Assembly: GCA_024305405.1 (NCBI GenBank)
Contig: JAKNDB010000053.1
Coordinates: 558,001-622,000 of the forward strand
Direction of reading: 5' to 3'
Origin: Dirofilaria immitis
Lineage: Eukaryota; Nematoda; Chromadorea; Rhabditida; Onchocercidae
DNA: 64,000 bases
Below the pieces are notes generated by a model. That model ran no database searches, was not told the origin of the DNA, and saw nothing but the letters and a program-made list of their open reading frames with translations. Each line of letters opens with the position of its first letter. Positions within the stretch are counted from its first letter, which is position 1. The translations under genes and the position numbers were made by a program. Of the stretch, positions 1 through 13,083 are shown piece by piece.

Positions 1-1734
1 ATGAATTGATTATTTTTGATTTATTTGAAATTGTTAAAAATGATTTTGAAATAAGCTTATCAAAAAATAATTTATTGAATTGAATATCTTTATCATTTAA
101 TAATTTTGATTAGAAGTGATAAAAAGGTAAAACAGATTATTGATTAAATTTAATTTCGAGATTATTTAACTCAATTAATTTGTTAATTAATTAATCGTAA
201 AAAAATTCTAATTTTTCCCACTAATCTATTTTATCTTTTTTATTACTTTCTTATCAAGTTGAAACTATAAAATGGCAAGAATTATTTTATTGTAAATTAT
301 TAAATTTTTCTGTTTTATTTCAATATTATTCAAATATACGAAATTTCATTAAACATTAAAGCTTCGTCAAATTTATTAATGGTAATAATAATAATAATAA
401 TGATGATAATAATAGTAAAAAATTAATAATAATAACAATAACAATGATAATAATAATAATAATAACAATAATAATAATGATAACAATGATAACAATAATA
501 ATAATAGTAACAGTGATAATACTACTGGTAATAATAATAATAATAAATTGCAATTATAAGATTATATTTGAATTACTAACATATAACAATCCTTTTAATA
601 GTGAGATTATAATTTGAAAAGTAGAAACTAATTAGAATAAGATGACGTAAATGATATTATCATATTGATATGATTAAATGAGAAAAAATGATTAAATATA
701 TGAAATGGATGTTATATTTGATTATTAATTGTTAAACATTTCAAGTATGCCATTCCTAAATTCATTCGTATTTCATTTATGAATAAATTATCTTTCATTG
801 GAAAGTTGGAATAATTTCATTTCTTTGAGCTAAAAATTGACGTATGAAATGACGCACAAACATTTTATCTTTTATTTTTAAAGCAGTTGTTGTATAGAGA
901 TAGATTATAATGATGATTATTGCAAGTTTATACTTTCTTCATAGCTTCGAAATATTATTTTATATGCTTTTTTTCTTTCTTTCTACGTCAAATATTTGAT
1001 TTTTTTTTCTTCACGTCAAATAATTTTTTATGCATTTAAGCATTTACTTCATATTTTTACGTTAAATAATTCCACACATCAGCATCTAGTTCGTTTTCTT
1101 ACGTCAAATAATTCTATGCGTCAATTTTCGTTAGTATTTAGTTCTTTTTTTTTTTTTAGAACACAAAGTAGCTGTTACTATTTGAATTATATATTCTCTT
1201 AGCTAAAATGTCTGTTTTAAGTTAAGAATAAATAAATAAAATTTAATTTGTTTACTTAATTTAATTAAATTAAGTTTTTCAACATCTCATCTAATCTACA
1301 TATTATATTCGGTACAATTAATAAGTTCAAATTTATCATTTATATTAAAATTTGTTTTGTACGTAATACATATATTTATATATTAATTTTCAAATCAAAT
1401 AATACAAGCATTATCAATCAAAATAATAGAAATATTTAATCGAAAACTTTTTTTAACTTTTATGAAATAATTTAATATTTATGCAAAATATGCTTATGTA
1501 ATGTAAATATTTTTATTTTCAATGCATCATATGATATTATTGAAAAAATTATCAAAATTTTTTAATATCATTTGATTAAAAATGATAAAATTAAATTTTT
1601 TTAACATCGAAGTTTTTTAATATAATACTTTTTCTTTTTTTAATTAACAATATGGAAATTAAAATTTTTTCAATTAATCAAATAAACAGTATTTTCTTTT
1701 TTTTGAGTAATTAATTAATTATTTATATACACAC
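1..1734. other. AT-rich DNA without a recognisable gene
   Basis: No open frame here looks like a coding exon. The stretch holds an imperfect AAT/ATA/GAT microsatellite at about 381-545 and a cluster of TACGTCAAAT-like words between 985 and 1123. Both are simple-sequence or short-motif structure, and the small open frames over them are low-complexity. Confidence 0.6.
985..1123 (+). repeat. Cluster of ACGTCA words
   Basis: ACGTCA or ACGTTA followed by AAATAWTT occurs at 985, 1013, 1059 and 1101, with a related GCGTCA at 1118. Spacing is irregular (28-46 bp). The word resembles a CRE/bZIP half site, but a decayed short-period repeat explains it equally well. Confidence 0.5.
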
Positions 1735-2120
1735 GTTTTCAAGCAATTAATCATATATGTATATATTCTTTCAAGCAATCAATTATACATTATATACATT
1801 CTTTCAAGTAATTGATTATATATTATATATATTCTTTCAAGCAATTAATTATACATTATATACATTCTTTCAAGTAATTGATTATATATTATATATATTC
1901 TTTCAAGCAATTAATTATACATTATATACATTCTTTCAAGTAATTGATTATATATTATATATATTCTTTCAAGCAATTAATTATACATTATATACATTCT
2001 TTCAAGTAATTGATTATATATTATATATATTCTTTCAAGCAATTAATTATATATGTATATATTCTTTCAAGTAATTGATTATATATTATATATATTCTTT
2101 CAAGTAATTAATTATATATA
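1735..2120 (+). repeat. 33-bp satellite with alternating A/B subunits
   Basis: About 11-12 units of 33 bp run head to tail. Two versions alternate: one has TCAAGCAATTAATTATACAT and the other TCAAGTAATTGATTATATAT, so the higher-order period is 66 bp. Because 33 is a multiple of three, one frame stays open for about 105 codons as an 11-residue repeat. It is not taken as a gene. The array decays into (AT)n at its right edge. Confidence 0.9.
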
Positions 2121-2763
2121 TATATATATATATATAGTGTTATCAATCATGTATAAGTATATTTTTCACTTCTTTTACATTTTCTTATAAAAAGTATTAA
2201 AATTTGCCATCAAAAAAGAGATGAAAATAGTAAAAATAGATAAATAAAAGAGAGAAAGAGAGATAGCTTTAAAAAGTGTAGAAAAAAAGAAGAAAGCTTA
2301 AGTAAGCTAAATATATAAAGAGAGAAAAATGCATTAGCGAAAAGATCTGCAAATGCCTATTGAATAATACAAATATTTTTTAAAAAAAAGAGAGAAAAAA
2401 ATTGGATAAAATATGAAATTAAATGGTTTAATTGATGCATCGTTTCTTGCTTAATATTTGTTGTTATTATTGTTATCGTTATTGTTGTTGTTGTTAAAAC
2501 AAATGTATGATAATAATAACAAAGTTTAAATAGCATAAAATGTTTTTTTTTCTTCCTCTTCTTTCTTCCATCTCTTTCTCTCTCTCTTTTTCGCTCTTTT
2601 TTCTTTCTTTATTCCTTCCATCTCTCTCTCTCTCTGTCTTTCTCTTTTGTTCTCTCTTTCCTCTTTTAAATGCTATCATTTGTGATTTTTTAGCATTTAC
2701 TTTTTTCGCTTCGATCCTTTTTTCATTATCATTTGAGATACAAGTAATATAGTACTAGTAGTA
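2121..2763. other. No gene; purine and pyrimidine tracts
   Basis: This is AT-rich sequence with GA-rich stretches (2215-2400) and a CT-rich block (2540-2665). No coding signal was recognised. Open frames over the CT block are low-complexity Ser/Leu/Phe or Glu/Lys/Arg strings. Confidence 0.5.
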
Positions 2764-2865
2764 GTAGTGGTAATAGGAGTAGGAAGAGGAGGAGGAAGAG
2801 GAGGGAGGAGGAAGAGGAGGGAGAGGAGGGAGGAGGAAGAGGAGGGAGAGGAGGGAGGAAGAGAG

Positions 2866-2903
<38 letters not shown>

Positions 2904-2972
2904 AGAGGAGGGAGAGGAGGAGGAAGAGAGGAGGAGGAGGAAGAGGAGAAGAAGAAGAAGAAAAAAGAAATA
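2764..2972 (+). repeat. G-rich polypurine tract (AGG/AGGA repeats)
   Basis: About 210 bp of almost uninterrupted purine on the + strand is built from GGA, AGG and GAGGGA words. It is by far the most G-rich stretch of an otherwise AT-rich window. All six frames are Glu/Arg/Gly or Pro/Leu/Ser low-complexity strings, so no protein is claimed. Mirror-symmetric purine tracts like this can form triplex or slipped DNA in vitro; that property is inferred. Confidence 0.85.
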
Positions 2973-3518
2973 GGAAGTAGAAGTATAGCAAATGTCGTAA
3001 TCGTAAATTGAAGTAACAAAATAACGTTCAATTTCAGTGGCACTTATCATCATCATCATTATCATTGTTGTCATTATTTTTATCATCCTCATCATTGTCA
3101 TTATCATCATCATTATTATTATTATTAATATTGTTATCGTTATCGTCATTTGATCGATTTTCAATTTAAAATTTCCTTTCATTTATGCTTGCATTAATTA
3201 TCATTTTGTTTATAACAATATATATCAAATAGATTTAATGATAATAATAATAACAAACCATTTAGTAGTTAGCAACAATAATAATAAGCAAATTTTGGCA
3301 AAAAAATTTTATTTACATATTGATTGTTATCAATGAAGTATGTTAGCATTATCATCATTTCCCATTTGTTCATCATTTACATTTATCGTTGCTATTGTTC
3401 ATCATTGCAGCTATCACATCTTTATCATTCTCAAAAAATTGCCCTTTCATTTCATTCAAAAACTTGTATGCATCTTTTCGTTTGTTTTTTCTGTTCATCG
3501 TATTTGTTAGTTTAATTT
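2973..3518. other. No gene; CAT/ATC-rich sequence
   Basis: Holds an imperfect ATC/ATT trinucleotide stretch (3045-3130) and AT-rich sequence. No exon was recognised. Confidence 0.5.
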
Positions 3519-3523
3519 CTTTA

Positions 3524-3574
<51 letters not shown>

Positions 3575-3609
3575 ATTATTATCTATTATTATTATTATCA
3601 TTATTATTA

Positions 3610-3644
<35 letters not shown>

Positions 3645-3790
3645 CATTATTATTATTATTAATTAATTATTATTATTATTATTATTTATCATTATTATTA
3701 TTATTATTATCATTATTATTATTATTAATTATTATTATTATTATTATCATTATTATTATTATTATCATTATTATTATTATCATTATCGTT
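3519..3790 (+). repeat. (TTA)n microsatellite, interrupted
   Basis: About 270 bp of TTA/ATT trinucleotide is interrupted by TCA and by single-base phase shifts. It creates long Leu, Ile and Tyr open frames that are not genes. Confidence 0.9.
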
Positions 3791-5933
3791 TTCATCAAAA
3801 TTATAATCTCTCTTCATGACTCATTATTTTTACACAATTTTTCCGTACTTCCATTTCATTTCTTTATTCTTTCTCATACGTATTACTTTTCGTCTTTTTC
3901 TTTTTTTTTAATTTTTGCATATTATTTCATATTTTATTTATTTATATTTATAATTTAAAAAAAAAAAACGAAATAATTTTCAATAAATTAATGTATAATA
4001 TTTTGGAAATTTTTGAAGTTTTTTTTTTAAACTGAAAATAACAAAAGGAAAAATGAAATGGCTTAAATATTTACATTACATAGTTTTTAAATGATATAAA
4101 TAAAAAGTTTGCAAAGCTAAAAAAAAAAAAACATATTTTTTATACTTTAGGAATTGTTTCGTTTCTTTTACAAACATAAATAATTTATTCGTTTATACGA
4201 TAAATTATACAGCAAAGATTAGAAATGAAATAAATTGAGCAAAAATTTAAGTAATAAAATTTTATTTTCTTTTATAATTAATTTATAAATTTTAAATTTC
4301 AATATTAATAATTTAAAATTAAAATCGAATATTAATTTAATTTGAATATTATTGAATATTATTAATTTAATTTGAATATTAATAATTTAAAATTGAATAT
4401 TAATAATTTAAAATTGAATATTAATAATTTAAAATTGAATATTATTAATTTGGATTTGAATATTAATAATTTAAAATTGAATATTATTATTTCATATATT
4501 TTATTATTATTTTCTAATTTAATTATATAAATTCTTTGTTTTTCTTTGATATAATACATATTAATGTTTGTTAATAATTTTTATTTAAATTGTAATTTTC
4601 TTTTTTCGTTTAAATATTATTTTTTTATTTTCATATATGTTTACAGCACGAAGAAATGACTATTGCTGTTCCGGCAATTTAAATTTACGATAGAAAAATC
4701 TTCTTCATGCTGCATATTTCGTTCATATATCATTTGCAAATTTTTGCAATTTTTTTTTTTTTTTTCATAAGCAAAATGTTTATTGTTTACGTTTAGTGAA
4801 ATAATAAATAACATATTTATATATTTTGCAAGATGAGAAGAAGGAAAAGAAGATTAAATCTTCTTGACTTTTCAACATCTGTTTGATGTATTTTTGATTA
4901 AAATTTTTGAGAAATAAGCCAGAAGCCTGAAGGCTAAAAAATATAATCATAAGGCACATATATGTTAACATTTCTATTGATATACATATATCATTTTATT
5001 AATTATTTTCTGTTTTTTTTTTTTGTGAAATAATTTTTAACTTTTTTTTTCTTACTAATTCTTCCTAATGAATCATTAATTATTACACTATGATGAAATG
5101 ATTCTTTCTTTTTTTGTCATTTAAAAATTAAAATTTTTTTTCAATTTTTCTTTTATCATCTATAATGATACAATTTGAAATGACACATTTTATATCATAT
5201 CATTTAAATGACGTATATCATTAAAAATGTTTAGTGATAAAGTTTAACATGTTGTAAATAAAATTTATATATATATATATGCATACATGTATGTATAAAT
5301 AACATTTGTTTTAACAATTGTTTTAATGTTATATATCTTGCAAGTATTAGTTAACATACAGAAACAAATTCTATTATTTATTTATTTTTCATCGAGAAAG
5401 CAAATGTGTAATAGATGAACTTCTGTCTTTTTTTTCTTTCATTTTAATATATTTTATTGATTTTTGAAAGAAATCGATAATTTTGAAATATTATTTTTGA
5501 TTCATATTTCATCAGATAATTATTCTCGATTGCTATTTCCATTTCATGTATAATCAAATTTATTGTTAAGAAATAATGATATGTGAAATTTAGCTTAATT
5601 GAGATTAATTTATACAACTTTTTTGATTTCATCTTCCATCTTAGGTAGCATTTTTCATTTATTGTTTCTTGCTATTATTGATAATTTTTAAATTTTGGCA
5701 AAACTTTTGATTAAACTTTATCATTTGAATTTTATAAGATGCAAGAAATGAAAGTATTGTCAATATATATATATATATATTTTCGTAAAATATTAAATTT
5801 TGATAAAACTTTTAATTAAACTTTATCAGATGAATTTTATTTTGATCGATTATTGATAATTTTTAAATGATATATAACTTTTGATTAAACTTATCATTTG
5901 AATTTTATAAGATGCAAGAAATGAAAATATTGT

Positions 5934-5971
<38 letters not shown>

Positions 5972-6846
5972 TGTCTAAAATTAAAAATAATTTTTATTCT
6001 TTGGAAATAAAAATTTCAAATATAAAATCTGACTCATAATGAGAGTTTTTTTTCCTTTTGATAATTAAAGACAATATATTATGTATCAAATTAAAATCAA
6101 ATTATATCTGATTCATCAAACAGTAATAATTATAAGATAATTATACTTTCATTCTTTTATTTATCGTTTCTTTTTCTTTTTTTTTCTTGAAAAATTTTCA
6201 TAAAAAAAAATTATGATGGAAATATTAATTAATTTGAAAAAAAAAAAAATCTAACATTTATTTGTTCCATCCATTATGTTAATTTATTTTATTGTATGGC
6301 AATTATTTCTAAATTATTCATTCAATTCAAATTTATTCAATTAATTTTTGTTTTCTCTTTTCTTCTTTTTTTTTTTAAAGAAATTTTATGCGAAAAAAAA
6401 GATTTAGAAATGAAGAAAAGATTGGAATTATTGCTGTAGAAATTTTCTCCTTGTAATTATTTACTAAACTGAAAATTTTATCAATACATATATATATATA
6501 TATATATTTAATATATAATTATAGTTTGTTTAATTTGATTTAATCATTTATCAATTTTTCTTTTTTCAAACATTATTGATTGATCTAACTTATCAAATTA
6601 TTTATTTGCATATGATAATCAATTTCAATTTTGAATTGATTAATATAAATGCATTTTTAAACGAAATTATCACTTAAATATTTGAATTTCCATTTTTTTA
6701 AATCATTAAATTTTATGCATATAGAATATTTGCTATAAATTAATATTTTTAGCAAACTTACTGATAAGCAGGATTTTATCAATCAGCTTTTATTTTAAAT
6801 GATTGCAAAAATTTGTTCGTGAAAATTTTCTTCTTCAAATCCTTTT

Positions 6847-6850
<4 letters not shown>
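3791..6850. other. AT-rich DNA without a recognisable gene
   Basis: Contains a 21-bp tandem repeat (4295-4490), a dispersed pair of about 70 bp (5700-5780 and 5885-5950, sharing AAGATGCAAGAAATGAAA) each followed by a short (AT)n run, and other AT runs. No coding exon or RNA gene was recognised. Confidence 0.5.
4295..4490 (+). repeat. 21-bp AT-rich tandem repeat
   Basis: Repeats of AATATTAATAATTTAAAATTG, about seven copies with point variation. They are made only of A, T and a single G per unit. Confidence 0.75.

Positions 6851-6902
<52 letters not shown>
6851..6902 (+). repeat. (CT)26 microsatellite
   Basis: A perfect CT dinucleotide run of about 52 bp. Confidence 0.95.
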
Positions 6903-6907
<5 letters not shown>

Positions 6908-7053
6908 CCTCTCAAAATAAATAACACTTGAAGAAAATGCTGCTATAGAACATTAATTTTGAATTTTATGGACTCTTTTCCAGAAGTGCTCATTTTGCTA
7001 ACAAAAAAAAAAAGAAGAAAATATATTTATTCGTGTATCGTGAAAAAAAAAAA

Positions 7054-7160
7054 ACTACTTGGCTTTTATTTATCTTTCTCAGCATAGCCAAAATATTAAA
7101 ACTACTTGGCTTTTTTTCTTTCCCAGCACAGCCAAAACATGAAAATATATAGGCTTTATC
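7054..7160 (+). repeat. Two copies of a TTGGCT...AGCCAAAA unit
   Basis: Copies at about 7054-7097 and 7101-7144 each run from CTACTTGGCTTTT to AGCCAAAA, so each unit has short inverted ends. The tail (CAAAACATGAAAATATATAGG) recurs in related form near 22785, which suggests a small dispersed family. Confidence 0.6.
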
Positions 7161-7401
7161 TTCTTTTTCCTCACTTTTCAATTTTTCATTTTAATATTTT
7201 AAAAGATGATGTCATTTAATGAGGATATTGTTTATATGCGTATATCTTTTAAAAAAATGTTTTTATTTATTTCTTTTCTTTTTTTTTGGCCTAAAATTTA
7301 TATCATTTTGTTAATGCTATTACTATGAGAATTTCTATCCTTTTTTTTTTATTTTTCTTTTTCTTTTTATATATGATAAATTCTTTTTGCTTATATTTTA
7401 A

Positions 7402-7618
7402 TAGATCCATTTCAAGATATATTAAATATAAATATTAATATATATATATTGTAGAATTACTCAGTAGATTCATTTCTTAATAGATCCATTTCAAGATATA
7501 TTAAATATAACTATTAATATATTATATTGTAGAATTACTCAGTAGATCCATTTCTTAATAGATCCATTTCAAGATATATTAAATATAACTATTAATATAT
7601 ATATTGTAGAATTACTCA
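7402..7618 (+). repeat. About 79-bp tandem repeat, three copies
   Basis: Units start with TAGATCCATTTCAAGATAT at 7402, 7481 and 7559. Each ends in TTGTAGAATTACTCA. The last copy is truncated. Confidence 0.9.
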
Positions 7619-8321
7619 TGATTTGCGTTAAATTAATTATAATACCTTTATAGTACGCTTAATTCTAATAATTTTACTAATACTAGGCTAGGCTAATTAA
7701 AATTTGATATGAATATGTATTAGCCTAGATATTACATACATTTATATTATCAATATTTTAATAATATATCGAAATATATTGCTTATAATGTCCTTGTTAT
7801 TGTTGTTTCTTTTTTTTTTATCAATCATCTATCGATCGAATGATGAAATTTTTCAAATTCAAAATTTATCATTTTATCAGTTTTTTTTTAAATCATTTTC
7901 ATGATTAATCTTAAAAAATAAAAAAAAATAAAAAAATCATTTTCATGATTAATCCTAAAAAATCGATATCATATCTTGACAAATCAACATCGTATCTTGA
8001 CAAATCAATATCATATATTTATTAAAATTTTATTTTAATAGATTTGATTATACCTATACGACAATATATTTTATTTATCATTTGGAAAATCTAAATAATA
8101 TAAATATATAAATTTTAAAACGACAAAAAATTTTCGTTCATCAAAAATTGCCATACAAATAAAAAAGGAATTTTCGGCAATGAAAAAGGCGTCATAATTA
8201 GACGGATGAAAATTTTAAAAATTTAATTTAAAAATTAAATTCAATAATACATCAATAAAATTTATTTAGAGCGAATAATACGATAGAAAACGATGCAAAT
8301 AATATTTGGTTTATTTTTAAA
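7619..8321. other. No gene; short local duplications
   Basis: Two copies of TCATTTTCATGATTAATC lie at 7890-7955, and three copies of a 22-bp TCTTGACAAATCAATATCAT-like unit at 7970-8015. The words AGGCTAGGCT and AGCCTAG occur at 7684-7730. No exon was recognised. Confidence 0.5.
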
Positions 8322-8650
8322 TTGTAAAATTTTTGCTGAAAAATTTTATTCAATATATTATCTATTTTTGTATCATATTTTCAAGCAAGAGTCAAAAAAG
8401 GCGAGGTCAAAAAAACGACGTCAAAAAAGTGCGGTCAAAAAAAGAGGAGGTCAAAGAAAGGCAATGTCAAGAAAAAGTAACGTCAAAAAAAAAGACGAGA
8501 AATTGTAAAATTTTATTTAATATATTATCTATTTTTGCATCATATTTGAAAAGATCAAAAGATAGGCGAGGTCAAGAAAAACGACGTCAAAAGAAGTGAG
8601 GTCAAAAAAGTGAGGTCAAGGAAGACGAGGTCAAAAAGGAGGGAATAGGA
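8322..8650 (+). repeat. Two-copy duplication carrying AGGTCA/ACGTCA arrays
   Basis: Two units (8322-8500 and 8501-8650) each start with a conserved ATTGTAAAATTTTA...TTATCTATTTTTG block. Each is followed by closely spaced GTCAAAAAA words preceded by GAG, GAC, GCG or AAC. AGGTCA occurs several times and ACGTCA three times, all on one strand. The frame open across it is Lys/Arg/Ser low-complexity and is not taken as a gene. Confidence 0.8.
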
Positions 8651-11604
8651 AAAAGATGATAAATAATAATGATATTTAAGGAATAATTAACTTTTATTAG
8701 AAAAAGAAGAAATTAAAAAAAAATTATTAGGAAAGAAACGAAAAACAAAAAATAATAATTTTTGTTATTTCATAAAAAACAAAATTTATTTATTTCTTTT
8801 TTCCTTTTTCTAAAATATATTTTCAAATATTTTAAAAATAATTTGAAAAATTCTAAAATTTATAAAATATTTCAAAAAAAATCATTGAATATTTCGTTGA
8901 ATTCATTCGTTGATTTATTCATTGATTCATTCATTAGAAGTATTCAAAATGCGGTTAGAATCTAGAATCTTTCATCATCCATTCATCATTTATCATAAAT
9001 GCTAATAAATTTTATCTATTGTTATCAGAATACTAAATTTCATCAATTGTCATCATTATTATCACCAATATTTGGTTATCGTTTTAGCTTATTAAGTGTA
9101 TTGATGGGTCTAAGAGCAAATCTTTCATATATCGCTCTATGCTGCTATTTTTTCAATTTAAATATGTCATTTGCATGATCGATGATTTCAATGTTTGCAA
9201 AATGACATCATCAATATTACATTCTAACAAATTTTAAATTTAAAAATTTTCCATTCCTTAATAATGATAATAATAGTAATAATAACAACATAATCATTAT
9301 CGTTATTATTATTTTTATTATCATTATTGCTATTGATAATATTAATGATTAATATTATCATTAAATAAAAATTATAGTTTGCTGATAATTTATTTTTTGA
9401 CGCTTAAAAATCCACATTTTTTAGCATTTTTCCTAATAATCAATACAACGATATATGATATATCAATATAATCCATGCAGTATATATATATATTATTGAA
9501 AAGAATTGATTAACTTAATTTAAATTGAATATTTGAAATCATTAATATCAAAAATTCCTCAACGTAGTATTTATCCTTTGAAGTAATATTAGTGGCACAG
9601 GTATTAATTTCTAAATAAAAACAATAATTATAATTTATTTATTGGATTTGTTTCGATTTAATTGTACATAACTTTATGACGGCTAAAATTTCACGTAATA
9701 CGTTTACGCTTTACGTAAATACACTTTATTCATTTTTATATAATAACACTTATAAAAGATAAAAATTTTATTGAAATATATTAAAGAGAGATATCAAAAG
9801 GAATGAATCTGATAGCTATATTATTAATTCAATCTTATCAATCTTATCATTATATACAACAATATTTTAGCATATTTAATATACATACATTATTACCTGT
9901 CTTATACTAATTAATACTTCTCTTCCTTCTACTCTCTTCATTTAATAGATTTTTTTTTTTGAAGTATTAATATTGAAAAAAAAAATAAATGTATTGACTA
10001 AAATAATTACAGGTGACAAAATAAATAACAGATCGATAGATGAATAGATAGATAGATAGGCATACATATATACCTGTTCAAAGATATATCAACTATACAT
10101 ATCATCTGATTTTCTAATCATAGCAATCTTTTTCTTTTTTTTTATCTGATATAGTGATCGTTGAATTTTTTTGTTCCTTTTTATTTTATCATCATTCTTT
10201 GCTCACCTGTTTCGAACAATAACACAAAATTCTTATGTTTAATTAATGAATACTGGGTTTATTTTTTTTGATTATCATTTAAAATACCTTTTTTTTTTTG
10301 ATTATCTTTCTTTTAACAAAAACTTTTTTGAAAAATTACCGCAATTTTTATTTCTTTTTTGAATTTTATTTACAAATTTGTAAAATTAAAATTGTAAGAA
10401 ATAGAATGAATTTTTTTTTAACAAACAATAAATGATAATATGATAAAAATAAAAATTACGAAAATTCAGCTTAATGCGTATTTTTATCATTCTATATACT
10501 TTATTTAGTAAAAATTATAATTATGCTTATTAATTACAACGATCAAGATGATAGTAATGAAATTATTATTATTACGATTAAGATGATAGTAATGAAATTA
10601 TTATCATTATTATTATACAAATTTATATGAATATTTTATACATAGTAAAATTTTGTATATTTTTTCTTAATATATAAGTATTATATTTAGTTAATTAATT
10701 CCAATACCAATTTATTATTAATGAATTAATATTATTTACAAATTCGAACAAACTATGTTGTTTTATTATTGATAATAATTATCATAAAAATATCAACTTA
10801 ATGATAAATGTTTACTATCATTAGAGCTATTAATCTTTTGACCTTATCCTATAATAATACTTATTATTCATTAAAGAAATAAAGAAAAAGGCATAAAGAA
10901 AAAACTTAAAAGAATAATTAAATATATAAGTATTTCTTTTGGGTATTTAATTTTTAAATTTTTGCAAAAAACAAAAACATTCAATTTACTATTTTATCTA
11001 AGATATGCTTTGTTTATTATTTGAAAAAACAAAATATTTACTGTTTAAATGAAAATAATTTATTATTTAAATAAACAAATAAATAAAAATTCATAATAAA
11101 CAAAGGAATAAATGTAACAAATAAAAATTTAGAAATTTTTTTCTTTTCCCATTTACTTCAAAATAATAAATTAATCTTAATAAAATTTACAAATTTCTAT
11201 TCCTTATATTTATGCTTATTTATTTTGGCTTTTTTTTCTCGCCTTCTTTCGAGATTTATAAAAAGTATGAGAAAGTCCTCTTTCGAGATTTATAAAAATA
11301 TGATGGAGAGAGAGAGAGCGAGGCAAAAAAAGAAGGAATGCCTTAGTCATTTTAAAATTTCATTTATGTTTTCGACATATGTCATCATATATTATTATAT
11401 TTTCCATCTTGCTAAAATTGAATTAGAATAAATCTAATACTTTTCAAATATTATGTACATAGCAACCGATAATTCATTGCATGATCTTATATAAAATAAT
11501 ATGATTCGTTCTTCGAGAATTTTAATTTTCTCGAATTTTCTCTTTCTAATAATTTTCACGAATAATATTACTGCATGAATAACGTATTAAATAAGTATAT
11601 ACGT
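8651..11604. other. AT-rich DNA without a recognisable gene
   Basis: Mostly AT-rich with short AAT/ATC runs (9260-9345), (AT)n and T-runs. No exon with flanking splice sites, tRNA-like fold or family match was recognised. Confidence 0.5.
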
Positions 11605-11695
<91 letters not shown>

Positions 11696-11702
11696 ATATA
11701 TA
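11605..11702 (+). repeat. (AT)n microsatellite
   Basis: About 98 bp of nearly perfect AT dinucleotide. Confidence 0.95.
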
Positions 11703-11769
11703 TCTTTTTTCACTCTCGAATTTTTTTTCCAAATATTTTTGCGTATAATAATTGTAGCATGAATAAACA

Positions 11770-12018
11770 TATCAATATTTAGCTGATAATAATCATTTTT
11801 TACTTACGTCCTTTTTTCATTCTAGAATTTTTCATTTCGAGAACTAATAGTTCGTTGAAATGGTTTCTTGATGTTACTATGATAAATTTTCGAATTATCA
11901 ATATTTAGCTGATAATAATCATTTTTACTTACGTCTTTTTTCATTCTCGAATTTTTCATCTCGAGAACTAATGGTTCGTTGAAATAGTTTTTTGATGTTA
12001 CCGCGGCAAATTTTCGAA
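11770..12018 (+). repeat. 127-bp tandem duplication
   Basis: Two copies begin with ATCAATATTTAGCTGATAAT at 11770 and 11897. They share TTCGTTGAAAT and end in AAATTTTCGAA. They differ by scattered substitutions such as CTATGATA versus CCGCGGCA. The small minus-strand frame across them is a product of the duplication. Confidence 0.9.
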
Positions 12019-13083
12019 ACAATTTTGTACTTCATTATTTCAATTTAATTAATAATTTACTAAATTTTAATTGCATTTTTTCATCTTACGTAATATATAT
12101 ACGTAATATACGTGATACATATCTTTTATTATATTTGATTAACAATAGCAGTATATAAATCAGAATAATATTATCTTCGTTTTTATCATTTTTTTTTAAA
12201 GATATATTTCATAAAAATATCATTATCAAATGATATATATATACTATGTAAACTTTCTTATCGAAATTTTTGCAATTTAACATTAAAATTTCATTTCTTT
12301 AAAAGACAAGAAACGAAGAGAAGAGAGGGGAAAAAATGAGAAAAGTATAACAATTTTTTTACATTTTAAAAATTTATTTGCTACTTAAAATGAGAGTAAA
12401 TATGATACGGTAATATTATACGATAATATGAAGTATGGTAAGATTGAGATGTAATAAAAGTTAAATTGAAATTTTCGAGAATTATTCACATTTGTGCTAA
12501 ACTTTTTTTTCATATAATTTTCCTTTATTATCATTCATCTCTTATCTGATTGTAATTTGTTTTATTTACTGTTTAGTTATTCTTTTTCTTTTTTTTTTTT
12601 TTTTAGATTTTAAAATCAAACGAACAACATTCTTTCTAAATTTTCCTTGTAAACAAAGACAAAAAAATTAGGATGAATAATTGGCTCAAATAATTAAAAT
12701 TTGATATGATTTGGAAGATTTTTCGTGCTCGTTAGTTTAATCTTTATATCATGCTATGATTATTATTATCATTATTATTACTATTATTATCATAATTAAT
12801 ATTACTACTATTATTAGTATTTCATTTTTGCATATATTTATATTAAATTTTATAAGTTCTAATTTTTCTCATATATTTTCAATTGCTTATCAGTCTTATC
12901 AATTGATCATATGTATATATAATATAAAATACATTTTGTATATTCAATAGAAAACACTTCTTTCATAATTTGAGTTTAATTGTATAATATATAAGTTTAG
13001 AAAATGAATTGTATAATAATCAAAAATTTTTTGAGACATTTTAACCACTTATTTTTACATCAAATTTATATATATTGCAGCAA
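12019..13083. other. No gene recognised
   Basis: AT-rich, with an ATT/ATC stretch at 12756-12820. No exon was recognised. Confidence 0.5.

Noticed and set aside
1757..2074. 105-codon frame of an 11-residue repeat
   Set aside because: It is only the translation of the 33-bp satellite; its length is a multiple of three so the frame stays open.
2697..3182. 161-codon minus-strand frame
   Set aside because: It covers the polypurine tract and the CAT repeat; the peptide is Ser/Leu and Met/Ile low complexity with no motif.
3389..3958. 189-codon frame
   Set aside because: It is mostly Leu, Ile and Tyr runs encoded by the (TTA)n microsatellite.
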